Shown piece after piece: positions 25,701 through 35,693 of a DNA stretch of 64,000 nt. Every line of letters starts with the position of its first letter. The stretch's first letter is position 1. The notes under the pieces were generated by a model, which did no database searches, was not told where the DNA came from, and saw only the letters and a program-made list of their open reading frames with translations. The position numbers and the translations under genes were made by a program. This DNA comes from Turritopsis dohrnii (taxonomy: Eukaryota; Cnidaria; Hydrozoa; Anthoathecata; Oceaniidae): positions 434,001 through 498,000 of the forward strand of contig BQMF02000178.1 of assembly GCA_027922465.2 (NCBI GenBank). Reading direction: 5' to 3'.

Positions 25701-26625
25701 TCCATTTACAAGAGAAAATGGATGCAAAGGTATATGTTTCTGTTTCATTATAACATTCTTTGTAATGGTCAAAAATCATTTTTTGTTTTCTTATACTTCA
25801 GAAAAAGGAACTACAAGCAATTCTTTCAAAAACTAGTTCCAGTCCTGGTCCATTGGTTGAAGTCCTTGATAAAACCCTACAGTCCTTGAATGTTTGTCGT
25901 CAAGTATACCACGGTAAAAGTTTTATTGGCAATCATGTCAACAAAATGCTGAAGGTGCGTATTTCATATAAATACCATTAACCTATTGAAATAATTCATT
26001 AAATATATGTGGTATTTCATTCTTAATCTTAGTTACCCAGCATCATACAATTATGCAACAGCATTCCCATAAAAGTTGCATCACTTGGACTATCTGGTTC
26101 AACTATTCATTACAAAGCAATTGATATAAGTACCAAATTTAAAGAATTATTCAACAAGTATTCTTTTTGTCATCAGTTAATGAATTCATCTGATGTTTTT
26201 TCAGATGAGATGGTTTCTGAACTTGGTAAGATAATATTTCCTTAGCTATTTTATGAAAATTCAATTAACTGACAACGTAAATCTAAATTATATAATCCTT
26301 TGTATATTTTGCAGAGGAAAAAATTCAAGAACTAATGTCTTTCTATCGCCGAACGTGGCCAGGTGAAAGAATCACCCCGAAACTCCACATGCTTGAAGAT
26401 CATGTGAAAGACTTCATCAACAACTGGCGAGTAGGATTAGGCATTTATGGTGAACAAGGAGGTGAGAGCATCCACCCAGAGTTCAACAACCTAAAGAGAC
26501 TTTTTTGGCATATTCCAGATGGGAAAAGCAGGGTTTACAGCATGTTGAAGGAGCACTATCTTCGTGTACACCCAATGGCAAAGAAGATAAGCAACAGAAC
26601 ACTGAAAAGAAAAATAGAAGAGTGA
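22725..26625 (+). CDS. RAG1-N-terminus-like transposase, about 11 exons
   Basis: Exons by eye: 22725-23630; about 23743-24038; 24115-24329; 24442-24680; 24761-24837; 24961-25156; 25231-25441; 25620-25730; 25801-25953; 26033-26226; 26314-26625, nearly all with AG/GT borders. The first exon copies the RAG1 N-terminal layout: CRICGEAL, then DESIHPPLFCLKCY, then NWVPHSENCVVC followed by a basic stretch, then a RING finger (CPICDELMSMPVVAENCQHS, FCYKC, CPICDKSI) and a further CxxC/H finger. Later exons hold the likely nuclease residues: D in KIGGDHGGGSF, D in MFGDYEFLCNVYGLTG followed by HCCLFC, and E in YGEQGGESIH. No stop was noticed inside the exons, so this copy may be young and nearly intact. 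Transposase role is inferred from the element's ends; the fine exon borders need transcript support. Confidence 0.75.
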
Positions 26626-27099
26626 AAAGATGTGCCTATTTTCATCCATATAAAACATGATTAATTTATTCAGTGAGCTAAGTGAAATATTTTAAGGAGG
26701 TTTAAAGCGTACCTTAAATCAAAAATTAAAAAAATGATAGGGAAACCAGACTATCTCCAACAAACACACAAATCTAAGTTCTTTCGAAATATATAATAGT
26801 TATTGATGCAAAAATTCAATAAATGGACAAAATTACCGTTTTTCTTAAGCCTCTGAAAAATACGGTGACACGTTGGTACTAATATCAACGCTGCAAAAAT
26901 GACGTAATTGCTACAAAATTATACATGAATCACATAAAACTGCTTTATTGAAAGGTTATACTCAAAAGTTTCGTGTAATTTTTGTCTTTAAAAAGAATAT
27001 TATTCCTGATTTTAAGAAAAGAATAACGTTTATAATTCTGCTAAACTGAGTCTTCCCTCCCCGCCATATTGAATTCAACCACGTTTTGTTGAAAATTGC

Positions 27100-27139
27100 G
27101 CGCATGCTCACAATAAACTTCCTTCGAGAAAATACCGTG
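27100..27139 (-). repeat. Right terminal inverted repeat of RAG1-like transposon
   Basis: Read inward: CACGGTATTT, 15-bp spacer, then ATTGTGAGCATGCGC. Followed by TAAA. Confidence 0.8.
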
Positions 27140-27288
27140 TAAAGAACGAGTGAAGTTAACTGATGGTTTATATGACTATTGCTGCAAGTTCACTTTGTAA
27201 GTGTAAAGACCTTTTTTATCCCATGCACTTCTTTCTTTGGAATAATTCTCATTCAATTGCCAAATGTGGTTCTTTTGATGTACTTTAG

Positions 27289-28972
27289 ATATCCCACATC
27301 TCAACAATATGGGGATATTGCATCTGCAATAATAACACGTTGGCCAAGTCTTTGTGAGCAGCTATCAGATACAGATGCAAAATATTTATGGAGGCACCGT
27401 TTAAGAATGTCATTTAAAAATTTGAGAAGAAGAAGTGGTTTGAAGGATGAGGCAGAGGTATATATTACTGTTAAAAATGTATTATATGCTTAAACAATTA
27501 TTACTTACACCATGTTTTCTATTTAACCGACTGGTAGCCTTGTGGTAGAGTGCTCGCTTCCTGTTCGGGAGGTCGCGGGTTCAATCCCCGACCGAGTCAT
27601 GCCAGCGACTATAACAGTGTGAATCAATCCTCTCTGCTTAGCACTCAGCAAGAGAGTAGGAATGATGTCTAGGGTGGTTGTCTAGTTGAGCGGTTCCTGT
27701 CATTACAGCTTCCGTAGCCCAAAAGGGGGCTTTAAATGCTCTAGGACCTCCTTCGCAGGACCCTCATTGATAACAGTACCTTAAGGAACTGAAGAGGCTA
27801 TCCTGGGTAAACATTCGTAAAATAAAATAAAAAAAAAATAAAGTAGGTAATAAAGATGAAGGAAAAATATGGAAGAAAAAGAAAATCTGATGACATCAAT
27901 GAACCAGCTAAAAGTGCAAAGGAGAATATATGGGGTGTTCCAAATTTTTTGCCTGAACGGTTAGCAGGTGAAACTGATGCTACCATTGCAAAACATATAG
28001 ATACATTACAGAGACAATATGGTTTGTCTAAGGGGAAGAGAAACTATGATTTAATTGACCTTTGTATGGAGAAGACATTTCCGGAAAGAAGACAAGCAAT
28101 TGTAGTAAAATTTGAAAAACTTCCGAATTTATTTGCACAATATAAATGTAGGAGGTATGTACAAGTTTCAAAGGTTTCATCTTATTGCTCTGAATATAAG
28201 TTATTTGTGAATTGAATCTGTATTTTTTTAGATATTGAAAGAGTTCACGAGAGTTGTTGGTTGTGACATAAAAATTGTATTTCTCCCAAATCTAGCCAAA
28301 ATCAGTAAGCAACTGATTTTGCTTCAACCCACTTCCATGAAAGAGAAAACTAAAGAGCTTATGTCTAGGATCAATGGTACTCAAACTGAGGCTCAGAAAG
28401 AATGTAAGTTTATTTATAGCTTTTTCAATGAAAAAAATTTTCCGAAAAAAATGCAGCAACAACTAAAATTTTAATTTAGTGGGAATTTAAATTTACAGAT
28501 AGCAATGAAATCTATGTAGAAGATAAATTGTTAACCTGAAATGCACATATTTCCACGTGTCTCACCTATTTTTTACTATCTTTGCACTGCTTTTGTTATT
28601 TAAAAGTTAAATAATTATATGTTTCCCTTATATTTAGATTTGACTATGTGTACCAGCCTAGACGTTGCCAAGTTGTTGAAGGAAAACAGCACTCCATCAA
28701 TAGTTCCGTCCAAGCAAACAACACTTGAAGATATCCTCCAATTTAATTCAATGGTTGATGTTCAAGTTGAGAAATGTTGCATTTGTTCCACAAATGATTT
28801 TCTATATGCATATATGGTCATGTTTGCATCATATTATACATTCAATTTGGCATATAACCCAACACTATGTGGCACATTGACTTTCGTTCAAAAGTATATT
28901 TTAGACATTGGAGATAAGGTTAAGCCAATTGCAAAGGTTTTAAGTCTGATAACCAAACTTCAAAAATCATAA
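27289..28972 (+). CDS. PB1/SAMD3-like protein of outer element, remaining exons
   Basis: Exons by eye: 27289-27457 (YPTSQQYGDIASAIITRWPS, then LRMSFKNLRRRSG), about 27847-28154 (KEKYGRKRKSDD, later LIDLCMEKTFPERR), 28232-28403 (LKEFTRVVGCDIKI), and 28638-28972 (LDVAKLLKE, then NDFLYAYMVMFASYYTFNLA), with GT/AG borders. The segments and their order match the uncharacterised SAMD3-like family (YP..Y..IA..I...WP, K..LR..RK, and a C-terminal block on helices after VE). The stop TAA is at 28970-28972 and the Polinton begins 5 bp later, so the coding sequence survived that insertion. Function is unknown; its place beside a transposase suggests an accessory protein. An intron holds a SINE. Confidence 0.55.
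27528..27843 (+). mobile_element. tRNA-derived SINE
   Basis: A tRNA-like head has an A box (TAGCCTTGTGG, 27535-27545) and a B box (GGTTCAATCCC, 27578-27588) at the right distance for an internal RNA polymerase III promoter. A body of about 200 bp follows, then an A-rich AAATAAAATAAA tail. It lies in an intron of the PB1/SAMD3-like gene. The tRNA of origin is not clear and a functional tRNA is unlikely because the acceptor stem does not pair well. Confidence 0.75.
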
Positions 28973-28977
28973 ACATC

Positions 28978-29270
28978 AGAGATAGGAAAATGCCGATGTT
29001 AGCGCAGAAGTGTATCCCTTAATTATAAGCGAATCCCTGTTAATTATTTTCGCTAAGCCAAATTGTATCTCTAGATTTTCACCTTAATTATCAACGAGAA
29101 TCCCTATCAATTATTTTCGCTAAGCCAAACATAAATTATTAACGTGAATCACGTTAATAATTGTCTCCGCCCTCTGCCTCTGCCTTTTTTAATTTGTATG
29201 TCTGTAATGACCTCTTGCATATGTGGTAATACCATCTTTTGCAATGATTCGTTTGTCATCATTCACATTG
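28978..29270 (+). repeat. Polinton left terminal inverted repeat
   Basis: It matches the right repeat (43929-44163) with few mismatches but is about 60 bp longer, since the unit TTAATTAT...CCCT...AATTATTTTCGCTAAGCCAAA is present twice in tandem here and once at the right. The inner part is a copy, in reverse, of the last 27 codons of the polymerase gene. Confidence 0.9.
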
Positions 29271-29444
29271 AGATTTGGTATGCTAGGAATACATTGTTTT
29301 CTTTTGTTATTTAAGTATGATTGACATCTGATTGACGTCATTCCTGATTTCTTTCAAACAAGGTTATCTAAACAAATACCATATACTAAAAGCTGTTGTT
29401 ATCACTAAAATCAAAGCAATTTTTTCTTCTTCGTGAGATGGGAG

Positions 29445-30542
29445 TCAATTTGTTTGACTCACTCTTGGGCGTTCTATGTGGTGAACTTCTTTTTGTGAAC
29501 TTTTATTTTTTGTTTGTGTTAGGGAGCTAGTCACCTTGTTTGAAATATGATGCTCTTGCATAACATTAATCATTTTATTACTTCCGAGGCTCAAGTTCTC
29601 ATTAGATATGAGAATTTTGTTATTGTAATCAGACACCCCCGACTTGATGTTTAGATTCATATCACTAGGTAACATGTAAATGCCTTGTCCAACTGAATAA
29701 TCAACTTTGCTTGAAGCGTAATTTAAAGTATCCTGATAACGTTTAATGTCCTCTTGAACATCAACTCTGCGGTTAACAATGTCTTCAAAGTTGTTCATAA
29801 AAACTCTTTGAGCTGTCAAAGCGCTTGAATTATTACCAAAGATAGAAGAACGAGCTGAGGCTTGCAAACTAAGAACAAGATAAGCATATGCTCTAACACT
29901 TTCTGAAATTTTTACAAGACCTGTTTTTGTAAAGCCTTTAGAATTTTCTATAATCCATCGTGTCATGGAGTCGTCTGTGAAATAACTCAGACCTGGTGTT
30001 GGATAGTTTTTACGTCTTTTTTGATACGAGCTAAAAAAATATTGCCCTTTGTATTTTTTAGGATCAGAATCGACACCATATTCACTACAGATTCTTAAAA
30101 ACTCTTCTTTGTTATAAGGATTATCGTATTGGTTGAAACCATCTTCAAAAGGTAGAGGTGTCTGCAAGCGCTTAATGATTCGTCTAATGTGATAATAGAC
30201 ATGAAAACGATATACTGATCTAATCATAGGGTTAGGAGGAGTAGAGCGACCTTCTTTCAGATGTTCAGAACTGACTCCACAAGCACTTGAAGCACACCAA
30301 GTGACAAAATTGAGTTGGGTTTGCCATAATTTAAATGGTTGTTCCTGCCAAATTTTCATGCGTTGTTCATTTTCATCCATTTCGTAATTAGTAAAAATGT
30401 TGGGAAAGCTCGCAGGAAAAGAACCATTTTTAGAGACAATAATTGTTTGTTTGTATAAATCTTTAGCATCCAATATCTGAAGGTCTTGTCCTCCATTTGG
30501 CTTACAAAGCGCATTGGGATTATATTTAAAAATGCTCTCCAT
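29445..30542 (-). CDS. Conserved Polinton protein, 365 aa, unknown function
   Basis: The frame is intact from ATG at 30542 to TGA at 29447-29445. No known domain is recognised. Visible segments are FVTWCASSACGVS, YRFHVYYHIRRIIKRLQTPL, GFTKTGLVKISESVRAYAYL and SVGQGIYMLPSDMNL; the C-terminal 70 residues are polar and probably disordered. From memory, proteins with this order of segments recur in cnidarian Polintons, next to the capsid genes and on the opposite strand, so a virion or assembly role is a guess. It is divergently placed to the penton-like gene, with only 40 bp between the starts; a shared promoter is likely. Confidence 0.6.
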   Translation of the reverse strand: MESIFKYNPNALCKPNGGQDLQILDAKDLYKQTIIVSKNGSFPASFPNIFTNYEMDENEQRMKIWQEQPFKLWQTQLNFVTWCASSACGVSSEHLKEGRSTPPNPMIRSVYRFHVYYHIRRIIKRLQTPLPFEDGFNQYDNPYNKEEFLRICSEYGVDSDPKKYKGQYFFSSYQKRRKNYPTPGLSYFTDDSMTRWIIENSKGFTKTGLVKISESVRAYAYLVLSLQASARSSIFGNNSSALTAQRVFMNNFEDIVNRRVDVQEDIKRYQDTLNYASSKVDYSVGQGIYMLPSDMNLNIKSGVSDYNNKILISNENLSLGSNKMINVMQEHHISNKVTSSLTQTKNKSSQKEVHHIERPRVSQTN

Positions 30543-30582
30543 TATTATTTAAAATATTATCTTCTATTCTCTAATACAAGAA

Positions 30583-31115
30583 ATGTATATCACAGTAAAT
30601 GCCGTAAGGGGTGAGAAGACCATATATCTATCTTACCCCATTCAAAATAGTTCTAAAACTGGCTCAAAAGAAATTGCATTGCTTGAGATGTTTGCAGACA
30701 ATGTTACATATGAAATAACCGCACCCTTGAAACTGGCTCTGTCTGCTGGTGATGGAAACGCTGAAAAGTTGCTACCACAAAGAAAATACACTAGCAGAGA
30801 ATTGAAGGCATTTTTGGCAGGCAATGTAGAACTTACCTCATTAGACAAAAAACCTCAAATAATCAAGACCAATACATTAGCTAAAATAACCAAAATGAAT
30901 TTACATCTCTCTGAACTCGACAACACTCAAAATCTTGAGGATGGAAAGCTAAGTGATATTTTACCAACGACTTTACACATACTGAGCCTAAAAACCCTCA
31001 GTACAAAAAATTAAAAAATGGTGTATTTCAGTCTCTCACGTTGAAAATCACAGATCAGCATGGCAATATGCTAAAAGAAGACCTGAGAAGAACCGTTGTT
31101 TTGCACATTCGCTAA
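30583..31115 (+). pseudogene. Polinton minor capsid (penton-like) protein, one frameshift
   Basis: Begins MYITVNAVRGEKTIYLSYPI. The first 130 codons are open; a one-base deletion near 30967 moves the conserved end (LKNGVFQSLTLKITDQHGN, then RTVVLHIR) into another frame, stopping at 31115. The terminal block of alternating strands resembles the last strands of the single-jelly-roll penton proteins of Polintons. It precedes the major capsid gene, the common Polinton order. Non-functional unless the shift is a sequence error. Confidence 0.65.
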
Positions 31116-31160
31116 CCGAAATAAAAAGTAATAATAATAAATTATATATCATAATTAATA

Positions 31161-32477
31161 ATGGAGTACGGAAAGAGGTTAAATCCAGAACGTTCACTTA
31201 GAACTGCCCGTGGTGTAAAAGGTTCTTGTCAAAAAGTAATTGTCACGCACAATCCGAGTGAGATCGACCAAAATCAGTTATTGTTGGTTAGGTTTCCAAA
31301 TTTAGGAAGCGATGATGTTATTATTCCGGGAACAACGAATCTAAGTTTTGATATTGAACTCGAATCGACAGCTGACTCAAAAAGAACATTGGTCAGTAAC
31401 ATTGGGAGAGCTATCGTTAAAAAGTTGGCTGTCAAGTTCGAAGGTAACGAGATATTGAGCATCGATGACTTTGATATTTTTGGGTGTTACAGAGATTTAT
31501 GGTAAACCAAGTTTGAAAAGAGAAACGCGATAAGACAGGGTATCATCATCGATGATGGGTGTACAGAAAATTGTATGAAATTGAGGATCGCTGCTTCTGA
31601 TAAAGACACCACTGATGTAGAAGACAAGGCCATTGCTGACACTTATAAGAACAAGTTTGTCATTCCACTCGAGTTTGAGATGCTAGATAGTACTATCCCA
31701 TATTATCAAGCGGGTTTAGGGAATGGGCTTTGCTACGAGATCACATTTAACGACTATAACCGAGTTATCTATTCTGACCCCCAAAGTTCTGCCGCAGGTC
31801 AAAGAAGAAACCCAGACGGTAAATGCAAAATATGTAACATCTCACTTGAATATGAGATTGTGACACAACCCACTTTGGCTAGACACATCGCTTCTGAATA
31901 CCAAAACATGGCTTTGCTCTATGATAGGATTTTGCGGCACAGGCAAATTAGAGTAAACAAGTCAGACACAACGTGGAATTGATCATTCAACACACCTGCC
32001 AAATCTTTGAAGGGTATCTTAGTTCTGTTTGAAGAAGAAGAATCCTACAAACGAGATACCGGTAAATTCTACAATCCAAAGATCAAAAAGGTATCTGTCA
32101 TCGTTGAGGGTAAGCCTAACCAACTTTTTGCTCAAGGGATGCAGCCATTTGAACAATACAATGAGATTTGCAAGTAATTTGCTGAAGGAAAACCAAAAGA
32201 TAATAGCGCCGGCGAAAACCGAAAGCGCTTGGGATTACATGATGTAAAAGTCTCTGATTACTTGACAAACAAGTATGCTCTATGGTTAGATTTCAGAACA
32301 ATTGATGAGAATGCCTTGCATGGGACCGGTCGAAAGATTGAAAATGCAAGTGAAGGTATCACTTTACAGATTGAAAAGACCGCTGAAGCTGCAGGAAACT
32401 TAAACGCTTATATATATCTAATCATGGATGCTCAACTAAACATACAAAACGGTGAATTTATGTCTGCCTTATATTAG
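31161..32477 (+). pseudogene. Polinton major capsid protein (double jelly roll), three in-frame stops
   Basis: One frame of about 439 codons runs from ATG at 31161 to a stop at 32477, broken by TAA at 31503, TGA at 31980 and TAA at 32175, all without a frame change. Segments such as VIIPGTTNLSFDIELESTAD, NIGRAIVKKLAVKFEGNEIL, EFEMLDSTIPYYQAGLGNGL, and near the end KYALWLDFRTIDENALHGTG are characteristic of the Polinton major capsid family. Length fits the family. Point nonsense changes in a row argue for real decay. The last bases overlap the start of the ATPase gene. Confidence 0.8.
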
Positions 32478-33084
32478 AAAAATGGACACACTTTACATGA
32501 AAGAGCCTCACACAGCTTTATTCGTTGGTCCAACATCGTGTGGCAAAACTGCCCATGTTATAAAATTATTAGAAAACTATTACTATGAGCACTTTGATTT
32601 CATCGTGATTATATGCGCCACCTTGAGGTGGAATCAAACATACAGAGATCGGAAGCTTTGGACTGACCCATTTGTAATTTTAATCGAACCAGCAGGTCGT
32701 TTGTATGAATGGATTGAAAAAATGGATTCTTTCTGTGAGAGATATAAAACTTTGTTTTTGATCGACGATATCATCGCTGATGAGAGTTTAGACAAAAAGA
32801 GACAGCCTTTGCTCGAGTTGGCAATTAGTGGTCGCCATCGAAATCATTCGCTATGGTTACTTACACAATCATACACAGCTATACCAAAAAATTTACGACG
32901 GCAACCTATAATCTTATATGTGCGGTACCCAAAAGATAGAAATGATCTAGCCACTATTCATGAAGAGAATGATGTCATTGATTCGCGAGAAGAATTGAAA
33001 GATGTCAAGGAAAAACTGAAAATAGGGAAACACGCGTGCCTAGTCATGAGAATGGAATACCCAAGAACGTATGTGCTTTGCTGA
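32452..33084 (+). CDS. Polinton packaging ATPase (FtsK/HerA, A32-like)
   Basis: The frame is intact. Walker A is FVGPTSCGKT near residue 25, Walker B is LFLIDDI near residue 101, and a sensor-like LWLLTQSY lies near residue 142, the arrangement of poxvirus A32-type ATPases that pump DNA into capsids. The codon at 32482 (MDTLYMKEPH) is the likelier start, since the upstream methionine overlaps the end of the capsid gene by 26 bp. Its length of about 200-210 aa is normal for the family. It directly follows the major capsid gene. Confidence 0.85.
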   Translation: MNLCLPYIRKMDTLYMKEPHTALFVGPTSCGKTAHVIKLLENYYYEHFDFIVIICATLRWNQTYRDRKLWTDPFVILIEPAGRLYEWIEKMDSFCERYKTLFLIDDIIADESLDKKRQPLLELAISGRHRNHSLWLLTQSYTAIPKNLRRQPIILYVRYPKDRNDLATIHEENDVIDSREELKDVKEKLKIGKHACLVMRMEYPRTYVLC

Positions 33085-33107
33085 GCAGGTTGACGTTATT
33101 TGTTACA

Positions 33108-33470
33108 TGACTCTTGTAACAAAAGTATAAGACTCTTATAACAAAATTATAAGAAGACAGCAAACTCTTATACAGCAAATTATAACAAAATTATAAGAAG
33201 ACAGCAAACTCTTTTACAGCAAATTATAACAAAATTATAAGAAGACAGCAAACTCTTTTACAGCAAATTATAACAAAATTATAAGAAGACAGCAAACTCT
33301 TATACAGCAAATTTCAACAAAGCTATAAGAGGACAGCAAACTCTTATAAAGCAAATTATAACAAAATTATAAGAAGACAGCAAACTCATTATAACAAAAT
33401 TATAAGAATACAGCAAACTCTTATACAGCAAATTACAGCAAAATTATAAGAGAATATAAGAAAATTATAA
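33108..33470 (+). repeat. 44-bp tandem repeat in Polinton
   Basis: AGAAGACAGCAAACTCTT plus TACAGCAAATTATAACAAAATTATA is repeated about eight times with few changes (unit starts at 33152, 33196 and 33240 differ by exactly 44). It lies between the ATPase gene and the next gene and has no coding potential. Confidence 0.85.
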
Positions 33471-33483
33471 CAAACACAACAAA

Positions 33484-34124
33484 ATGATAGAATATGTCAA
33501 CTTCATGTTATTAAGCATACTGCTGGTCTCGCTATTTTGCTTTTATTCTGTATTAAAAAAATACCTCTCCCTAATAAAAATGTCGGAAACAGCGATCGAT
33601 AGTTTAATCAACCAGAGTTATGATGTTCCGGGTGAATTTCCACCACCTTCAGATGGTAAAAGGCAAAAATTACTCGAGTGTGTCTTAACCGGAAATAGCA
33701 AGCTATACTTAGGGAAAATGTACACGGAAGAGCAGATTAACAAACTCAAAGATGAAGAGGAGGTGGAAAAACTTTTTAATATCTACGAGGCGAAACTGGC
33801 AGGTCAAATGGTAAAATCCTTGGGGAAATCACTCATACGCATTTATTCCGTGGGGGCTTGTGCAACGTTAGGAATAAACAATCAAGATGCATTGAGCAAT
33901 GACCTGGAAACTGACCCCTTCTTAAACTCTGCCTTCAAAGATTCACATGTGACTTATATTATAAATTCGGCTCATTATTAGCACCACTCAGTTGGACTTA
34001 TTACCGGGAGGCATTATATCAATGGAAGAAATTTAAACACAAATAATATAAATATAGCAGATAATAAAAATGTCAGAAGAACAGACTCCCATTCAAGTGA
34101 CAACGAAGAACCCAAAAAAGGTTG
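33484..34124 (+). pseudogene. Conserved Polinton protein with PGEFPPPSDGKRQK start, one frameshift
   Basis: A hydrophobic N-terminal segment (residues 7-30) is followed by an internal methionine (MSETAIDSLINQSY, 33580) that is the likelier start. The conserved part includes PGEFPPPSDGKRQKLLE, NSKLYLGKMYTEEQINKLKD and GKSLIRIYSVGACATLG. Near 33938 the frame shifts and the C-terminus continues in another frame to TGA at 34122-34124. It then overlaps the next gene by 55 bp. I know this layout from cnidarian Polintons but not its function. Confidence 0.55.
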
Positions 34125-35304
34125 AAGTGGGTAAGAGGTTGGCAGAATACAACCGTAAAAAACGAGAAGAATTGAAACACGTGTCACCTCAAAAAAGAAG
34201 TGGAGAAGCCCGAGGCCTCTCTCACCAAACCAAATGAACAACCTATCCTTAAGTGGAGCTGACAAAAAATTCCATGCCAACACAGCACGAAACGTAAACG
34301 AGTATATCGTGAATTCATTTTTGCCAGGAAGCATCAGTAAGTAACCAGATCGCATTGGAATTGCTGTCTTTTCTGCCCGAACAAATCCCATAAAAACTCT
34401 GGATTTAATCTGTTCACAAGTTTTGAAAAACCTCGATTAGCATAGTACGCAAAATTTGAAGTGTGGATGGATTCATTATCGTACTTAGTTAAAATGTGCT
34501 CACTAGGTGTAGAGAAATCAAAATTCACAAGCTCGGAGGGCTCTAATCTGTGTTTTAACGAATTTTCTGAGCGTCCCCTTTTGAATGAAACATCCCAATA
34601 CAGGGGACAGTATCTGAAGCAAGACAAAATAAATGCGTTGCACAAAAGGACTGCTCTGCATATTCAATAAATTTTCGAATGCGCAGTAATGCACTAATCT
34701 TTCTATTTGCCTGCGAACAGATTTTTTCTATATGGGCAGAAAAGTCAGCTTGTTATCAATGGTTACCCCAAGCAAGTTCACTGAAAGCGACGGTTCTAAG
34801 GCAAAGCCAAATATTACAAATGGACGTGATTTCAGCTGAACTACAGCCTAAAAATATGACTTGAAATTTATCCGGGTTTGCCACCATCTCGTTATCTCGA
34901 AACCACTGGATAGTTATTTCTGAATCATGCTTTAGCTGCCTGAGAATCCGTTTAAAGATGATCCACATGCAGACAAGGTATTATCATCAGCAAAGTTACA
35001 AATAAGCGAATCTAGTTCGCTGAAAAATAGATCATTTAAAAATATATTAAAAGGATAGGACCTAGAACCGATCCCTGGGGGACACCTACAGGACCCTAAG
35101 CAGTCACTAAACACTGAGCCGATGCGAAAGCGCATTTTTCGGGTTTGAGAGGTACTGTAAATTAGTTTCAAGCTTTTACGATCAAGCCCATATGCATGGA
35201 GCTTAGCAATAAGCAGGTCATGTGTGGGTGTGGGTGGAATAATAGCTCTCGGTTTAGTTGGTGGATTTGCTTATTTTGTGTATAAAAAGAGAAATATCAA
35301 ATAA
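34070..35304 (+). pseudogene. Polinton small membrane protein, split by a LINE
   Basis: Starts MSEEQTPIQVTTKNPKKVEV and a lysine/arginine-rich stretch (KRLAEYNRKKREEL). A one-base shift near 34190 follows. A LINE fragment (34248-35222) interrupts the gene; the last exon-like piece, GGIIALGLVGGFAYFVYKKR, a single transmembrane helix, ends at 35304. Family members have a basic soluble part and one C-terminal helix, so a virion membrane or entry-related part is possible, unproven. Confidence 0.55.
34248..35222 (-). mobile_element. LINE reverse transcriptase fragment inside Polinton
   Basis: On the minus strand: HDLLIAKLHAYGLDRKSL, VPQG-type motif B in changing frames, FNIFLNDLFFSELDSLICNF, the catalytic FADD, then ESIHTSNFAYYANRGF and the C-terminal FTFRAVLAWNFL. 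The upstream parts are missing (5'-truncated) and several frameshifts exist. It is a different LINE family from those at 5.7-11.1 kb. It splits the small membrane protein gene. Confidence 0.75.
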
Positions 35305-35340
35305 ATATTAATAAAATATTACCCGTGGGTCACCATCCCT

Positions 35341-35368
35341 CCCCCCCCCCCCCCCCCCCCCCCCCCCC
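35341..35368. repeat. 28-bp poly-C tract
   Basis: An uninterrupted run of 28 C followed by GCCCGCC, in AT-rich surroundings, between two Polinton genes. It is a G-quadruplex candidate on the minus strand, and also a place where length is unreliable. Confidence 0.9.
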
Positions 35369-35463
35369 GCCCGCCTTCCACAAAAATCTAAAATAAACAA
35401 ACTTGAAATGGAATAAAAAAGATAATCTCGCAATATATAATCTCGCAATATATGTAACAAACA

Positions 35464-35691
35464 TGGACAAGAAAAAGTATCGTCAACGATCTATATCACG
35501 CATCAGTCGTCTGCGTTTTTGCTATCGGCTACTCTATGCTAGGAAAAAAGGTATTAAAAATGACACCTCCCTCAATTCAAAAGTTCGACCTGGAAGATAC
35601 GGGAAAACTAGTTGCCATTATCGCCGCTAGTGAAGTGACAAAGGACTACTTAATTAAACAAAAGATTTTGCCTGAAAATATCAATATCTAA
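35464..35691 (+). pseudogene. Small Polinton protein, frameshifted
   Basis: Starts MDKKK; after a one-base insertion near 35478 the frame continues to GKKVLKMTPPSIQKFDLEDT and ends ASEVTKDYLIKQKILPENIN at 35691. About 75 residues, one hydrophobic stretch near the middle. Two bases separate it from the next start, so the two may be translated from one transcript. Conserved in Polintons as far as I recall; function unknown. Confidence 0.5.
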
Positions 35692-35693
35692 AT

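Larger units (their letters stand above)
22247..27139 (+). mobile_element. RAG1-N-terminus-like (N-RAG/Chapaev-type) DNA transposon, complete
   Basis: The element starts CACGGTATTT and ends with its inverted copy, flanked on both sides by TAAA (22243-22246 and 27140-27143). A second inverted block, TTGTGAGCATGCGC, lies further in: 36 bp from the left tip (22283) and 26 bp from the right tip (27113). Inside is one spliced gene in about eleven exons. A 4-bp duplication and CAC-starting ends fit the Chapaev branch of the CMC group. N-RAG elements with a RAG1-like N-terminus have been reported from molluscs and other invertebrates. It lies in intron 1 of the PB1 gene of the outer element, in the same orientation. 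Confidence 0.8.

Noticed and set aside
27528..27600. Possible genuine tRNA gene
   Set aside because: A and B boxes are good, but the acceptor stem does not close and the sequence continues into a SINE body with an A-rich tail.
33108..33470. CRISPR-like array
   Set aside because: The units are contiguous without unique spacers, and the genome is eukaryotic; it is a minisatellite.
34014..34391. 125-codon minus-strand frame in the Polinton
   Set aside because: Only its first part (WNFL region) belongs to the LINE fragment; the rest is antisense of Polinton genes.
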